DNA from: Lachnospiraceae bacterium
GTDB taxonomy: Bacteria; Bacillota; Clostridia; Lachnospirales; Lachnospiraceae
Assembly (NCBI GenBank): GCA_017518735.1
Contig: JAFWTY010000026.1
Location: 1 to 64,000, forward strand
Length of the DNA stretch: 64,000 nt
Direction of reading: 5' to 3'
Shown here: positions 54,330 through 62,251 of the stretch, one piece after another
How the letters are laid out: every line of letters begins with the position of its first letter
Position numbering within the stretch: position 1 is the first letter of the stretch
Program-made: the position numbers and the translations under genes
Notes under the pieces: model-generated
Told to the model about the DNA's origin: nothing
The model's input: the letters and a program-made list of their open reading frames with translations, nothing else
Database searches by the model: none

Positions 54330-54372
54330 ATCAGGCTTTCAAGAATCAATTGGAAGCCTGATTTTAATTCTT
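54330..54372 (+). terminator. Rho-independent terminator after the small zinc-ribbon gene
   Basis: ATCAGGCTT (54330-54338) pairs with AAGCCTGAT (54354-54362), followed by TTTAATTCTT. Confidence 0.8.
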
Positions 54373-54377
54373 ATAAT
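54350..54377 (+). promoter_or_regulatory. Predicted promoter of the solute-binding fusion gene
   Basis: TTGGAA (54350-54355) and TATAAT (54372-54377) have a 16-bp spacer. The promoter overlaps the terminator of the gene before. Confidence 0.5.
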
Positions 54378-54411
54378 TTCCAATGAATCGTGCTTGAAAA
54401 GGAGGATGGAA

Positions 54412-56925
54412 ATGTTTTGTGTTAATTGCGGTAGCCCTATGAAAGATGGGGAAATGTTTTGTATTCGTTGCGGAATGAAGCAGATCCCGAACAACGGAAT
54501 CAATCCGGGAATGTCCGGACGGCCGGTATCACCGTATGGAAATCCGGGAATGCCGAATCAGCCGATGTCACCGTATGGAGCACCGGGAATGGCAAATCAG
54601 CCGATGTCACCCTATGGAGCACCGGGAATGCCGAACCAGCCGATGTCACCGTATGGAGCACCGGGAATGGTGAATCAGCCGATGTCGCCGTATGGAGCAC
54701 CGGGAATGGTGAATCAGCCGATGTCACCGTATGGAAATCCGGGAATGCCCGCACAAAATGCTCCGATGCAGCCCATGCCTCAGCAGGCTCCTCAGCAACC
54801 GGTTCAGGCAACAGCACAAACAGCGGCAGCTCAGCCCGTTCAGCAGACAGCACCTGCTCAACCCGTAGCTCAGCCTACACAGACTCCGGCACAAGCAGCG
54901 CCGGCAGCTCAGTCTACGCTTGCACAAGCAGCACAGCCTATACAGCAGACAGCACCTGCTCAGCCCGAGCAGCCTCCTTTTGCACAGAGTGCATCCGAGG
55001 AACCGACGCAGGTACTTTCCAATAATGCGGCAGCACGTCAGAGTGTTCCTCCCACGGTTGGAATTACACAGACGGCAGATATTTTTAATGTAAATGCAAA
55101 AACGGCACAGGGTGTTCCTCCTACGGAAGTAACTCCCAAATCTGTGCTTGAAGAAGAAAAACCGAAGAAGAAATTCCCCTGGTGGATTATTGCCATTGCA
55201 GTCGGTGTACTGATTATCGGCGGTGCGGCCGGTGTATTCTTCTTTTTCAGAAGCCAGAAGGTCAAGGAAGAGAAGGCAGAAGAAGAGAGGCTGGAAGCAA
55301 TTCAGCAGTTGTTTGACAACGCGGACGATTTTTACGAATCGAAAAAATACGAACAGGCGATTTCGGAATATAAGGATGTACTTAACGAAGAACTTACCGA
55401 TGATGACATAGAAAGAGCATACCTCGGTATTGCCAAATCCTATGTCGGAATGGCAAACGAAGCGTCCAATAACGGCGATTACGATGTCGCACTGGGATAT
55501 TATAAAGATGCGGAAAATGCACTCTCACAGGTAAAAGAGTGGTCCACCTACAAGAAGAAGATGGAAAGCTGTGAGAAAGATATCGAAAAAGGAAGAAAGA
55601 ATGCGGAATCCGGCAAGGAGAGCAAAACCATAGTCACATCGGAACCTGCTCCGATTCCGAGTACCGTAGTTGACCGATATTCGCTGCAGGATACAGGAGA
55701 TACACTTACCATTTATGTATGGAATGATGAGTGGAAGAACTTTTTCTGGAAATATATGCCGGGAGCGGTATATGATTATCTTGATGACGCATATCGCTAC
55801 TCAGATACCGGAAAACTCGGAGATTTGGATGTTGTTTTCAAAGTGGTTCCTTCTACCGATGGCGCATATCAGGATTCGCTTGATAAAGCAATAAGGAATG
55901 GGGAGGATGTCGATATCTTCCTTGTGGAAGCGGATTATGCTCAAAAATACACGGTTGACGGTATTGCCCTTCCGATGAAAGAAATTGGAATCACGGATGC
56001 GGATATGGCAGATCAGTATGCATATACGCAGCAGGTTGTAACAAATGGTGGTGTTATTTACGGATCTTCCTGGCAAACCTGTATCAGCGGAATGATTTAC
56101 AACCGTGCAATTGCAAAGCAGGTTCTCGGAACAGATGATCCGGCATCCATACAGGCAATGGTTTCCGACTGGGATAAGTATGAAGAAGTAGCCGGAAAGA
56201 TGAAAAACGCAGGATACAAAATGACTCCGCGTGCATCTACCACATACAGAGTATTTGCAAACAACATGTCGACACCCTGGATTGTCAATGGTTCAATCAA
56301 TTTGGATGACAACGTTAAAAAATGGGTTGATATGTCCAAGAGAATGGTAGATGCCGGTCAGACCAATACGGGTGATCTTTGGAATACAGGGGATGCCTTC
56401 TACTCCAACACAACGTTCTGCGTATTCGGACCTGCGTGGTACTTTGATTACTGCATGGGTTATGATGATTATGATCAAGTTGATTCCATCGCCGACAAAG
56501 GAGGCTGGGCATTCTGCGAAGGACCTCAGGCTCACTTCTGGGGCGGAACCTGGCTTTGTGTTGGTGCACAGAGCGACAATCTCCGTACTTGTTCGGATAT
56601 CATTTATACCATGACTCTTGATAAGGATATTCTTAAAAAACTCGTAGAAAACGAGAATCAGAATCCGAACAGCAAGGAACTGATGTATCAGTATGGCAAT
56701 GATGCCACCATGGGAAATATGGTTCTGGGAGGTCAGAATTATTATAGTGTTTTGGCAAGTGCAGGTTCAAAAATCGATGTCTCCACTATGACGGAAAAGG
56801 ACATGGTTTTAAATGATCAGTTCCAGCTTGCAATGGATAAATACTTCAGCGGACAGCTGTCTTATGATGATGCCTATGCGGAATTTGAAAAGAAAGCAAA
56901 AGAATTGATTCCGACACTAAACTAA
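54412..56925 (+). CDS. Zinc ribbon, repeat, membrane helix, TPR and solute-binding fusion protein
   Basis: The 837-residue protein has an N-terminal zinc ribbon (CVNCG, CIRCG; residues 3-22), six 13-residue repeats of the type PGMxNQPMSPYGA (31-108), a Gln/Pro/Ala-rich region (113-215), a membrane helix (257-279), a TPR-like helical stretch (about 300-395) and a C-terminal family 1 solute-binding domain (430-837; TLTIYVWNDEW, NGEDVDIFLVEADY, FGPAWYFDY). With no signal peptide, the ribbon and repeats should be cytoplasmic and the binding domain outside, tethered to the membrane. The ATG at 54412 follows GGAGG; an upstream TTG is rejected. A sugar ligand is likely from the family, but no permease is near. 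Confidence 0.88.
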   Translation: MFCVNCGSPMKDGEMFCIRCGMKQIPNNGINPGMSGRPVSPYGNPGMPNQPMSPYGAPGMANQPMSPYGAPGMPNQPMSPYGAPGMVNQPMSPYGAPGMVNQPMSPYGNPGMPAQNAPMQPMPQQAPQQPVQATAQTAAAQPVQQTAPAQPVAQPTQTPAQAAPAAQSTLAQAAQPIQQTAPAQPEQPPFAQSASEEPTQVLSNNAAARQSVPPTVGITQTADIFNVNAKTAQGVPPTEVTPKSVLEEEKPKKKFPWWIIAIAVGVLIIGGAAGVFFFFRSQKVKEEKAEEERLEAIQQLFDNADDFYESKKYEQAISEYKDVLNEELTDDDIERAYLGIAKSYVGMANEASNNGDYDVALGYYKDAENALSQVKEWSTYKKKMESCEKDIEKGRKNAESGKESKTIVTSEPAPIPSTVVDRYSLQDTGDTLTIYVWNDEWKNFFWKYMPGAVYDYLDDAYRYSDTGKLGDLDVVFKVVPSTDGAYQDSLDKAIRNGEDVDIFLVEADYAQKYTVDGIALPMKEIGITDADMADQYAYTQQVVTNGGVIYGSSWQTCISGMIYNRAIAKQVLGTDDPASIQAMVSDWDKYEEVAGKMKNAGYKMTPRASTTYRVFANNMSTPWIVNGSINLDDNVKKWVDMSKRMVDAGQTNTGDLWNTGDAFYSNTTFCVFGPAWYFDYCMGYDDYDQVDSIADKGGWAFCEGPQAHFWGGTWLCVGAQSDNLRTCSDIIYTMTLDKDILKKLVENENQNPNSKELMYQYGNDATMGNMVLGGQNYYSVLASAGSKIDVSTMTEKDMVLNDQFQLAMDKYFSGQLSYDDAYAEFEKKAKELIPTLN
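54502..54735 (+). repeat. Six tandem 39-bp coding repeats
   Basis: Six in-frame copies of a 39-bp unit encode PGMxNQPMSPYGx; units start at residues 31, 44, 57, 70, 83 and 96 of the fusion protein, with a partial seventh at 109. The inner copies are nearly identical at DNA level, so copy number may vary between strains. Confidence 0.9.
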
Positions 56926-56938
56926 CGGAACCGGGCAG

Positions 56939-56968
56939 TTTGCATTTTGCCCGCAAATACACTATAAT
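56939..56968 (+). promoter_or_regulatory. Predicted promoter of the small membrane peptide and AIRS_C genes
   Basis: TTTGCA (56939-56944) and TATAAT (56963-56968) are 18 bp apart. A small hairpin CGGGCA/TGCCCG (56932-56953) overlaps the -35 box. Confidence 0.6.
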
Positions 56969-57040
56969 TCGTGTTATGTTGTATTTTGAGGAGCGACGGC
57001 TTTCGAAAAAGTGTTTTGGTTATAAAGGAGACCACCCCTT

Positions 57041-57148
57041 ATGATGAATTTACACAGCAAAAAATCAAAGAGGATTATCTCACTGGTTATCATCTTGATT
57101 CTGGTGCTCGCAATGGTAATTCCCACTATGATTTATGCATTTGGTTAA
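57041..57148 (+). CDS. Small single-helix membrane peptide (35 residues)
   Basis: After AAAGGAG, an ATG opens a 35-residue frame: a basic start MMNLHSKKSKR, a hydrophobic helix ISLVIILILVLAMVIP and a short tail. Such peptides are frequent in Lachnospiraceae; no function is known to me. The spacing from AAAGGAG is long (about 11 bp to the first ATG), a second ATG is one codon later. The next gene begins two bases after its stop. Confidence 0.6.
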   Translation: MMNLHSKKSKRIISLVIILILVLAMVIPTMIYAFG

Positions 57149-57149
57149 T

Positions 57150-57704
57150 ATGAAAAGATACGGGATCGTCATGACCGGATATGCCGGATGTTTCGGCGCC
57201 GGTCTGGTTGCGGAAAAAAAGAGCAAAGCCCTTCTGGAACGTTTTCCTTCTTTTCTGGTCCGGAACGCAATTCTCCAGGGAAAGGAAGACGAAAACGAGA
57301 AGGCTATGAGCCTCTTGAAAGAGTCGGACGATGATTATGGAATGATCGGAATGGAAGTTGTTTCCGACGGAGGTGTTTTTAAAGGCCTTTGGAATCTGGG
57401 AGAAACCTGCGATGTCGGTTTTTCCGTGGATTTGAAGGAAATTCCGATCCGGCAGGAGACTGTGGAGGTTTGCAACTTTTTTGATATCAATCCGTATCAG
57501 CTGTACTCGCAGGGCGTGATGTTATTTCTGGCGGAGGATGCCCGGGGTTTATGTGAGGCATTCCGGAAGAATCACATCCCGGCAGCCATCATAGGACGGA
57601 CCCATGCGGAGAAAAAAAGAGTCATTGTAAACGAAGACGAAGAGAGATTTTTGGAACCGAGAAAGCAGGATTCCCTTCTGGAACTGAAAGAAGGAAAAGA
57701 ATAA
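57150..57704 (+). CDS. Stand-alone AIR-synthase-type C-terminal domain
   Basis: The 184-residue protein matches only the second half of AIR synthase-related (HypE/ThiL-like) proteins: VMTGYAG at the start, EVVSDGGVFKGLWNLGE, then VCNFFDINPYQLYSQGVML and NHIPAAIIGRTH. The N-terminal half with the nucleotide site is absent, and nothing like it is seen upstream. It may be a decayed gene or a domain used alone. It lacks a clear ribosome site and follows the small peptide by one base, suggesting coupled translation. An Lrp regulator gene follows after 18 bp. Confidence 0.7.
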   Translation: MKRYGIVMTGYAGCFGAGLVAEKKSKALLERFPSFLVRNAILQGKEDENEKAMSLLKESDDDYGMIGMEVVSDGGVFKGLWNLGETCDVGFSVDLKEIPIRQETVEVCNFFDINPYQLYSQGVMLFLAEDARGLCEAFRKNHIPAAIIGRTHAEKKRVIVNEDEERFLEPRKQDSLLELKEGKE

Positions 57705-57722
57705 ACAGGGGAAGGAAACGAT

Positions 57723-58205
57723 ATGAGAGAGAAGATTCTTGGTATTATTGAGAAAAACAGCAAAATGGACTTAAAAGAGTTGGCCATCATCTTAGGCGAA
57801 TCCGAGATTGATGTTGCGAACGAAATCGCGGCCATGGAAGCCGATGGTACCATTTGCGGATATCATACCTTAATTGACTGGGAAAAAACCTCCATCGAAA
57901 AGGTATCCGCCCTGATCGAAGTCAGAGTAACCCCCCAGAGAGGCCAGGGCTTTGACAACATCGCCGAGAGAATCTACAAGTATCCGGAAGTAAACTCCGT
58001 ATACTTAATGTCCGGCGGATACGACCTGCTCGTCACCCTCGAAGGAAAGACCTTAAAGGAAGTTTCTTCCTTTGTCACCAACAAGCTTTCCACCCTCGAG
58101 ACAGTGCTCAGCACCACGACGCATTTCATTTTGAAAAAATACAAAGACCACGGCACTATTATGGCGAAGAAGTTTGAAGACACCCGCCTTGTCGTGACTC
58201 CGTAA
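57723..58205 (+). CDS. Lrp/AsnC-family transcriptional regulator
   Basis: The 160-residue protein has an N-terminal helix-turn-helix (about 1-50) and a RAM ligand-binding domain (GQGFDNIAERI, YLMSGGYDLLVTLEG). It probably responds to an amino acid. It is 21 bp before an aminotransferase gene, its likely target. Confidence 0.9.
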   Translation: MREKILGIIEKNSKMDLKELAIILGESEIDVANEIAAMEADGTICGYHTLIDWEKTSIEKVSALIEVRVTPQRGQGFDNIAERIYKYPEVNSVYLMSGGYDLLVTLEGKTLKEVSSFVTNKLSTLETVLSTTTHFILKKYKDHGTIMAKKFEDTRLVVTP

Positions 58206-58226
58206 TCGTAGATAAAGGAAGCAGCC

Positions 58227-59393
58227 ATGCGAAATCCCTTAAGTGATAAAATTACAGAAGTGAAGCCCTCCGGTATCCGGAAGTTTTTCGACATCGTCAG
58301 CGAGATGAAAGATGCCATCTCCCTCGGTGTGGGCGAACCGGACTTTGATACGCCCTGGCACATCCGTGAAGAGGGTATCTATGCACTTGAAAAAGGCCGC
58401 ACTTTCTATACCTCCAACGCCGGTTTGAAAGAACTGCGCGAGGAAATCAGCAAATACATTGAGAAAAAACAGAAGGTTACATATGATCCCATGAAGGAAA
58501 TCATGGTGACGGTCGGTGGCTCCGAAGCCATCGACATGGCCCTTCGCTGTATGTTAAATCCGGGAGATGAAGTTATCATCCCAGAGCCCTGCTATGTTTC
58601 CTACGTACCTTGTACGAAAATGGCAGACGGCGTTCCGGTGATTATCAACTTAAAAAATGAAAACCGCTTCCGCTTAACCGCAGAAGAGTTACTGGATGCG
58701 ATTACCGAGAAGACCAAGGTCTTAATCCTGGCCTTCCCCAACAATCCTACCGGCGCCATTATGGAAAAGGAAGATTTGGAGAAGATTGCAAAAGTAGTCA
58801 TCGAGAAGGACCTCTATGTCCTCTCCGATGAAATCTATTCCGAGCTTACTTTTACCGGCGAACATGTTTCCATCGCTTCCCTTCCGGGAATGCGTGAGAG
58901 AACCATCATGATCAACGGTTTCTCCAAGGCATTTGCCATGACCGGATGGAGACTCGGCTACGCCTGCGGTCCGGAACTGATCTTAAAACAGATGGTCAAA
59001 CTGCATCAGTTTGCCATCATGTGTGCACCGACCACCAGCCAGTATGCGGCAGTGGAAGCACTTCGTAACGGTGCCGAAGATGTTGACATGATGCGCGAAG
59101 CATATAACCAGAGAAGAAGATATCTGCTTCATGCCTTCGAGGAGATGGGGCTGCCCTGTTTTGAGCCGGGCGGAGCCTTCTATGTCTTCCCCTGCATCAA
59201 GGAATTCGGTATGACGAGTGAAGAGTTCGCATTAAAGTTTTTGGAACAGCAGAGGGTGGCTGTCGTGCCCGGTACTGCTTTCGGCGACTGTGGCGAAGGC
59301 TTCCTGCGTATCTCCTATGCGTATTCGCTGGAGGACTTGAAAGTAGCCATCGGACGACTGGCAGACTTTGTAAACAGCCTCAGAAAACAGTAA
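58227..59393 (+). CDS. Class I/II PLP-dependent aminotransferase
   Basis: The 388-residue enzyme has the fold type I pattern: LGVGEPDFDTP, PNNPTGAI, SDEIYSELTF and the PLP lysine in NGFSKAFAMTGWRLG. It resembles PatA/aromatic or aspartate aminotransferases; the substrate is open. AAAGGAAGCAGCC precedes the ATG. It probably forms an operon with the Lrp gene. Confidence 0.92.
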   Translation: MRNPLSDKITEVKPSGIRKFFDIVSEMKDAISLGVGEPDFDTPWHIREEGIYALEKGRTFYTSNAGLKELREEISKYIEKKQKVTYDPMKEIMVTVGGSEAIDMALRCMLNPGDEVIIPEPCYVSYVPCTKMADGVPVIINLKNENRFRLTAEELLDAITEKTKVLILAFPNNPTGAIMEKEDLEKIAKVVIEKDLYVLSDEIYSELTFTGEHVSIASLPGMRERTIMINGFSKAFAMTGWRLGYACGPELILKQMVKLHQFAIMCAPTTSQYAAVEALRNGAEDVDMMREAYNQRRRYLLHAFEEMGLPCFEPGGAFYVFPCIKEFGMTSEEFALKFLEQQRVAVVPGTAFGDCGEGFLRISYAYSLEDLKVAIGRLADFVNSLRKQ

Positions 59394-59443
59394 TTTGTTA
59401 ATGGTGCCCGGTACCATCAAATATTTATAAACGTTAGAGAAAA

Positions 59444-59995
59444 ATGAACATCGTACTTCATCAACCTGGAATTGCATTAAATACGGGAAATATCGGAAGG
59501 ACCTGCGTCGCAACGGGCAGCGTCCTTCATTTAATTGAACCCTTCGGATTCCGCCTGGATGAAAAGGAAATCCGTCGTGCCGGAATGGATTACTGGGAGA
59601 AGTTAGATGTCAGAAGATATATCAACTTCGAAGATTTCCTGGATAAAAATCCTGAAAGCCTGCGTTCCGGCATCTACCGGACCGGCGATTTTACGTCGGA
59701 TGGCGAGGGAAAGCCGAAACTTTACATGGCGACCACGAAGGCACATTCAAATTACTGCGATGTCTCCTTCGGACCGGACGATTATATTATGTTTGGAAAC
59801 GAATCGAGGGGAATCCCCGAGGAAATACTCGTGGAATATGAAAAGACCTGCATCCGCATCCCCATGGGAGACCAGATCAGGTCCTTGAATTTGGCAAATT
59901 CCGTGGCGATTGTTCTCTACGAAGCACTCAGACAGAACAATTTCGCAAATCTTCAGATCAACGGTGAATTACACAGACTTAATTGGAAGGAGTAG
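59444..59995 (+). CDS. trmL: tRNA (cytidine/uridine-34-2'-O)-methyltransferase TrmL
   Basis: The 183-residue SPOUT methyltransferase has the motifs NTGNIGRTCVATGS, FGNESRGIP and IPMGDQIRSLNLANSVAIVLYE. It methylates the wobble ribose of tRNA-Leu. The ribosome site is weak. Its 3' end overlaps the convergent kinase gene by 17 bp. Confidence 0.93.
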   Translation: MNIVLHQPGIALNTGNIGRTCVATGSVLHLIEPFGFRLDEKEIRRAGMDYWEKLDVRRYINFEDFLDKNPESLRSGIYRTGDFTSDGEGKPKLYMATTKAHSNYCDVSFGPDDYIMFGNESRGIPEEILVEYEKTCIRIPMGDQIRSLNLANSVAIVLYEALRQNNFANLQINGELHRLNWKE

Positions 59996-61484
59996 CATCG
60001 GCTGCTTCTTCTTTTTCTGTTTCAGATTCTTTCTTACTCAGAACTTTTTCTTCCAGAGCATCCACAATCTCATCGTCATCTTCCAAAGGAAGGCTGAAAG
60101 TAAACTCGGTTCCTTCTCCTTCGGTACTGGTAACATTGATGTTCTCTCCGTGGGCACGGATGATTTCACGGGCAATGGAGAGACCTAGGCCGGTGCCTTT
60201 TTTGTCTTTACCACGGGATAAGTCGGTCTTGTATAAGCGGTCGAATACCTGGCCGATGCTGTCCTTTGGAATACCGATACCGTAGTCTTTTACGCTGACA
60301 AAAACCTTGCTGTGTTTTTCCGTGGTGGAGATTCGGATTTCGGAATCACGGTTGGAAAATTTGATGGCATTGTCGAGCAGGTTATAAAGCACCTGCTGAA
60401 TTTTGCCCATGTCCGCCTTGACCGGAAGTACTTCACCGGTCAGGATTAAGTTTAACGTGATTTTCTTTTCGCGACAGCTGCCTTCGAAGGTGGCTGCGGT
60501 CCTGCGAATAACTTCGTTAATATCAAAAACTCCGACCTCAAGAACAAGACCTTCTGTATTTAAGTTGTTCAGGGTCAGCAGGTTATTGGTCAGTTTGATC
60601 AGACGTTCGGACTCGTTAACGAGGATGGCCAGATATTTTTCGTGCATCTCGGGCGGAATGGTACCGTCCAGCATGGCTTCGGAGTAACCTTTGATGGAAG
60701 TTAAGGGAGAACGGAAGTCGTGCGAAACGTTGGCCACGAGTTTTTTCTGATTGTCCTCGCCTCTTGCAAGTTCGCTTGCCATATAGGAAAGGGTTGCCGC
60801 GAGATAACCCATCTCATCGTTGGATTCCACGGACAAATTGTAATGAAGGTTTCCTTCCGCGTACTGTTCGGTTGCTTTCGTAATCTTGCGAAGAGGCTTG
60901 TAAACAACTTCGGTGAAGAAAATCAAAATGATCAAAGACAGCAGAAGGAAGATGCCAAGCATCAGATAAGTAATCATCAGCATGGAGTCCGTGATGGTCT
61001 GCAATTCCGTCATGGGTTTGTGAATGAAAACATAGCCCTGCACCTTGTAACCGTCGGTAATCGGAGAGTAAACACTTAACATGTCTTCATCGAAGAAATG
61101 AAAGAAGTCACCAACCGAATAATATTTTCCGACATAGACCGTGGAATCAAAACCGTCGACCATAGGGGGATTTTCCACATCCACGGGAGTGGAGGAATCC
61201 AGAACAATCAAGCCCGACGGATTGACGATCCAGACACTGGCAGCCATATAATCGTCGAGGAAATCAAGTTGCTGGTATACGGTATCCAACGCCGCACGGT
61301 TGGTGTAAAGGTCGGATGCGTATGTATTTGCAATCAGATTGGCTTCTTTATACAGATTTCCCGCTTCGTGCGAAACGACCTGGTTACGAATGATGGTTGC
61401 ACCGAAGGTGGAAATCATGAAAACGCCAAAAAACGCAAAAAGCAGATAGGCCATTATGAACTTGAAATAGAGTGCTTTTCGCAT
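59979..61484 (-). CDS. Sensor histidine kinase (PhoR/WalK-like)
   Basis: The 501-residue kinase has TM1 (8-30), an extracellular domain of about 135 residues, TM2 (168-193), HAMP, HisKA with His255 in ANVSHDFRSP, and HATPase (NLLDNAIKFS, KDYGIGIPKD, GTGLGLSIA). It ends in an acidic tail. It lies 18 bp after its regulator gene in the order mutS2, regulator, kinase. The signal is unknown. Confidence 0.92.
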   Translation of the reverse strand: MRKALYFKFIMAYLLFAFFGVFMISTFGATIIRNQVVSHEAGNLYKEANLIANTYASDLYTNRAALDTVYQQLDFLDDYMAASVWIVNPSGLIVLDSSTPVDVENPPMVDGFDSTVYVGKYYSVGDFFHFFDEDMLSVYSPITDGYKVQGYVFIHKPMTELQTITDSMLMITYLMLGIFLLLSLIILIFFTEVVYKPLRKITKATEQYAEGNLHYNLSVESNDEMGYLAATLSYMASELARGEDNQKKLVANVSHDFRSPLTSIKGYSEAMLDGTIPPEMHEKYLAILVNESERLIKLTNNLLTLNNLNTEGLVLEVGVFDINEVIRRTAATFEGSCREKKITLNLILTGEVLPVKADMGKIQQVLYNLLDNAIKFSNRDSEIRISTTEKHSKVFVSVKDYGIGIPKDSIGQVFDRLYKTDLSRGKDKKGTGLGLSIAREIIRAHGENINVTSTEGEGTEFTFSLPLEDDDEIVDALEEKVLSKKESETEKEEAADATPSN

Positions 61485-61502
61485 GGCGAATCAGTCCTTT
61501 GC

Positions 61503-62207
61503 TTAGTTGTTTACAAGGAATTTATATCCGACACCCCAGACGGTATCAATGCGCCAGTCGGGCGTGTCTTTGATTTTTTCACGGATACGTTTGATATGAA
61601 CGTCTACGGTTCTGGTATCACCGGTGTAGTCATAGCCCCAGATCTGATTCAAAAGCTGCTCTCTGGTGAACACCTGCCCCGGTGAGGAAGCCAGGAAGTA
61701 AAGGAGTTCGAGTTCCTTCGGAGGCATGTCCACAAGGTTTCCGTTGTAGATGACGGAGTAGTTGCTTAAGGATACCGTAAGTCCCGGATATTCCACGGTA
61801 CGCTCTCCCAGAGTTTCCTGTGCGGGAGCGGCTGCGGCCGGTTTGTAACGGCGAAGAACCGCCTTGACTCTGGCAACCAGTTCCTTGGAATCGAAGGGCT
61901 TTTGCATATAGTCGTCGGCGCCCATTTCCAGTCCGAGAACTTTATCAAAAATCTCGCCCTTCGCGGAGAGCATGATGATCGGTGTGCTGCATTTCGAACG
62001 TACTTCGCGGCAGACGGTATATCCGTCGATGCCCGGAAGCATCAGGTCGAGAAGGATTAAGTTCGGCTCAAAAGCCGGAACGGCTTCGAGTGCGGCCTCT
62101 CCGTCACCGACGATCATGGTTTCGTAGCATTCCTTGGTCAGATACAAGGAAATGAGTTCCGCGATGTTGCTGTCATCGTCTACGATAAGAATTTTCTGTC
62201 TGTTCAT
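61503..62207 (-). CDS. OmpR-family response regulator
   Basis: The 234-residue regulator has a receiver with Asp54 (LLDLMLPGIDG) and Lys in MQKPF, and a winged-helix domain ending TVWGVGYKFL. It is the partner of the downstream kinase and starts 44 bp after mutS2. Confidence 0.94.
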   Translation of the reverse strand: MNRQKILIVDDDSNIAELISLYLTKECYETMIVGDGEAALEAVPAFEPNLILLDLMLPGIDGYTVCREVRSKCSTPIIMLSAKGEIFDKVLGLEMGADDYMQKPFDSKELVARVKAVLRRYKPAAAAPAQETLGERTVEYPGLTVSLSNYSVIYNGNLVDMPPKELELLYFLASSPGQVFTREQLLNQIWGYDYTGDTRTVDVHIKRIREKIKDTPDWRIDTVWGVGYKFLVNN

Positions 62208-62251
62208 GTTTTTCCCCTTTTTTGAATGGTTGATAGCTCCTGCATTTTCAT

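Noticed and set aside
54502..54735. CRISPR-like array
   Set aside because: The 39-bp units are contiguous without spacers and encode a protein repeat in frame.
56926..57149. Missing N-terminal half of the AIR synthase-type gene as a frameshifted remnant
   Set aside because: The stretch contains a promoter and a small membrane peptide gene; no fragment resembling the nucleotide-binding half was seen in any frame.
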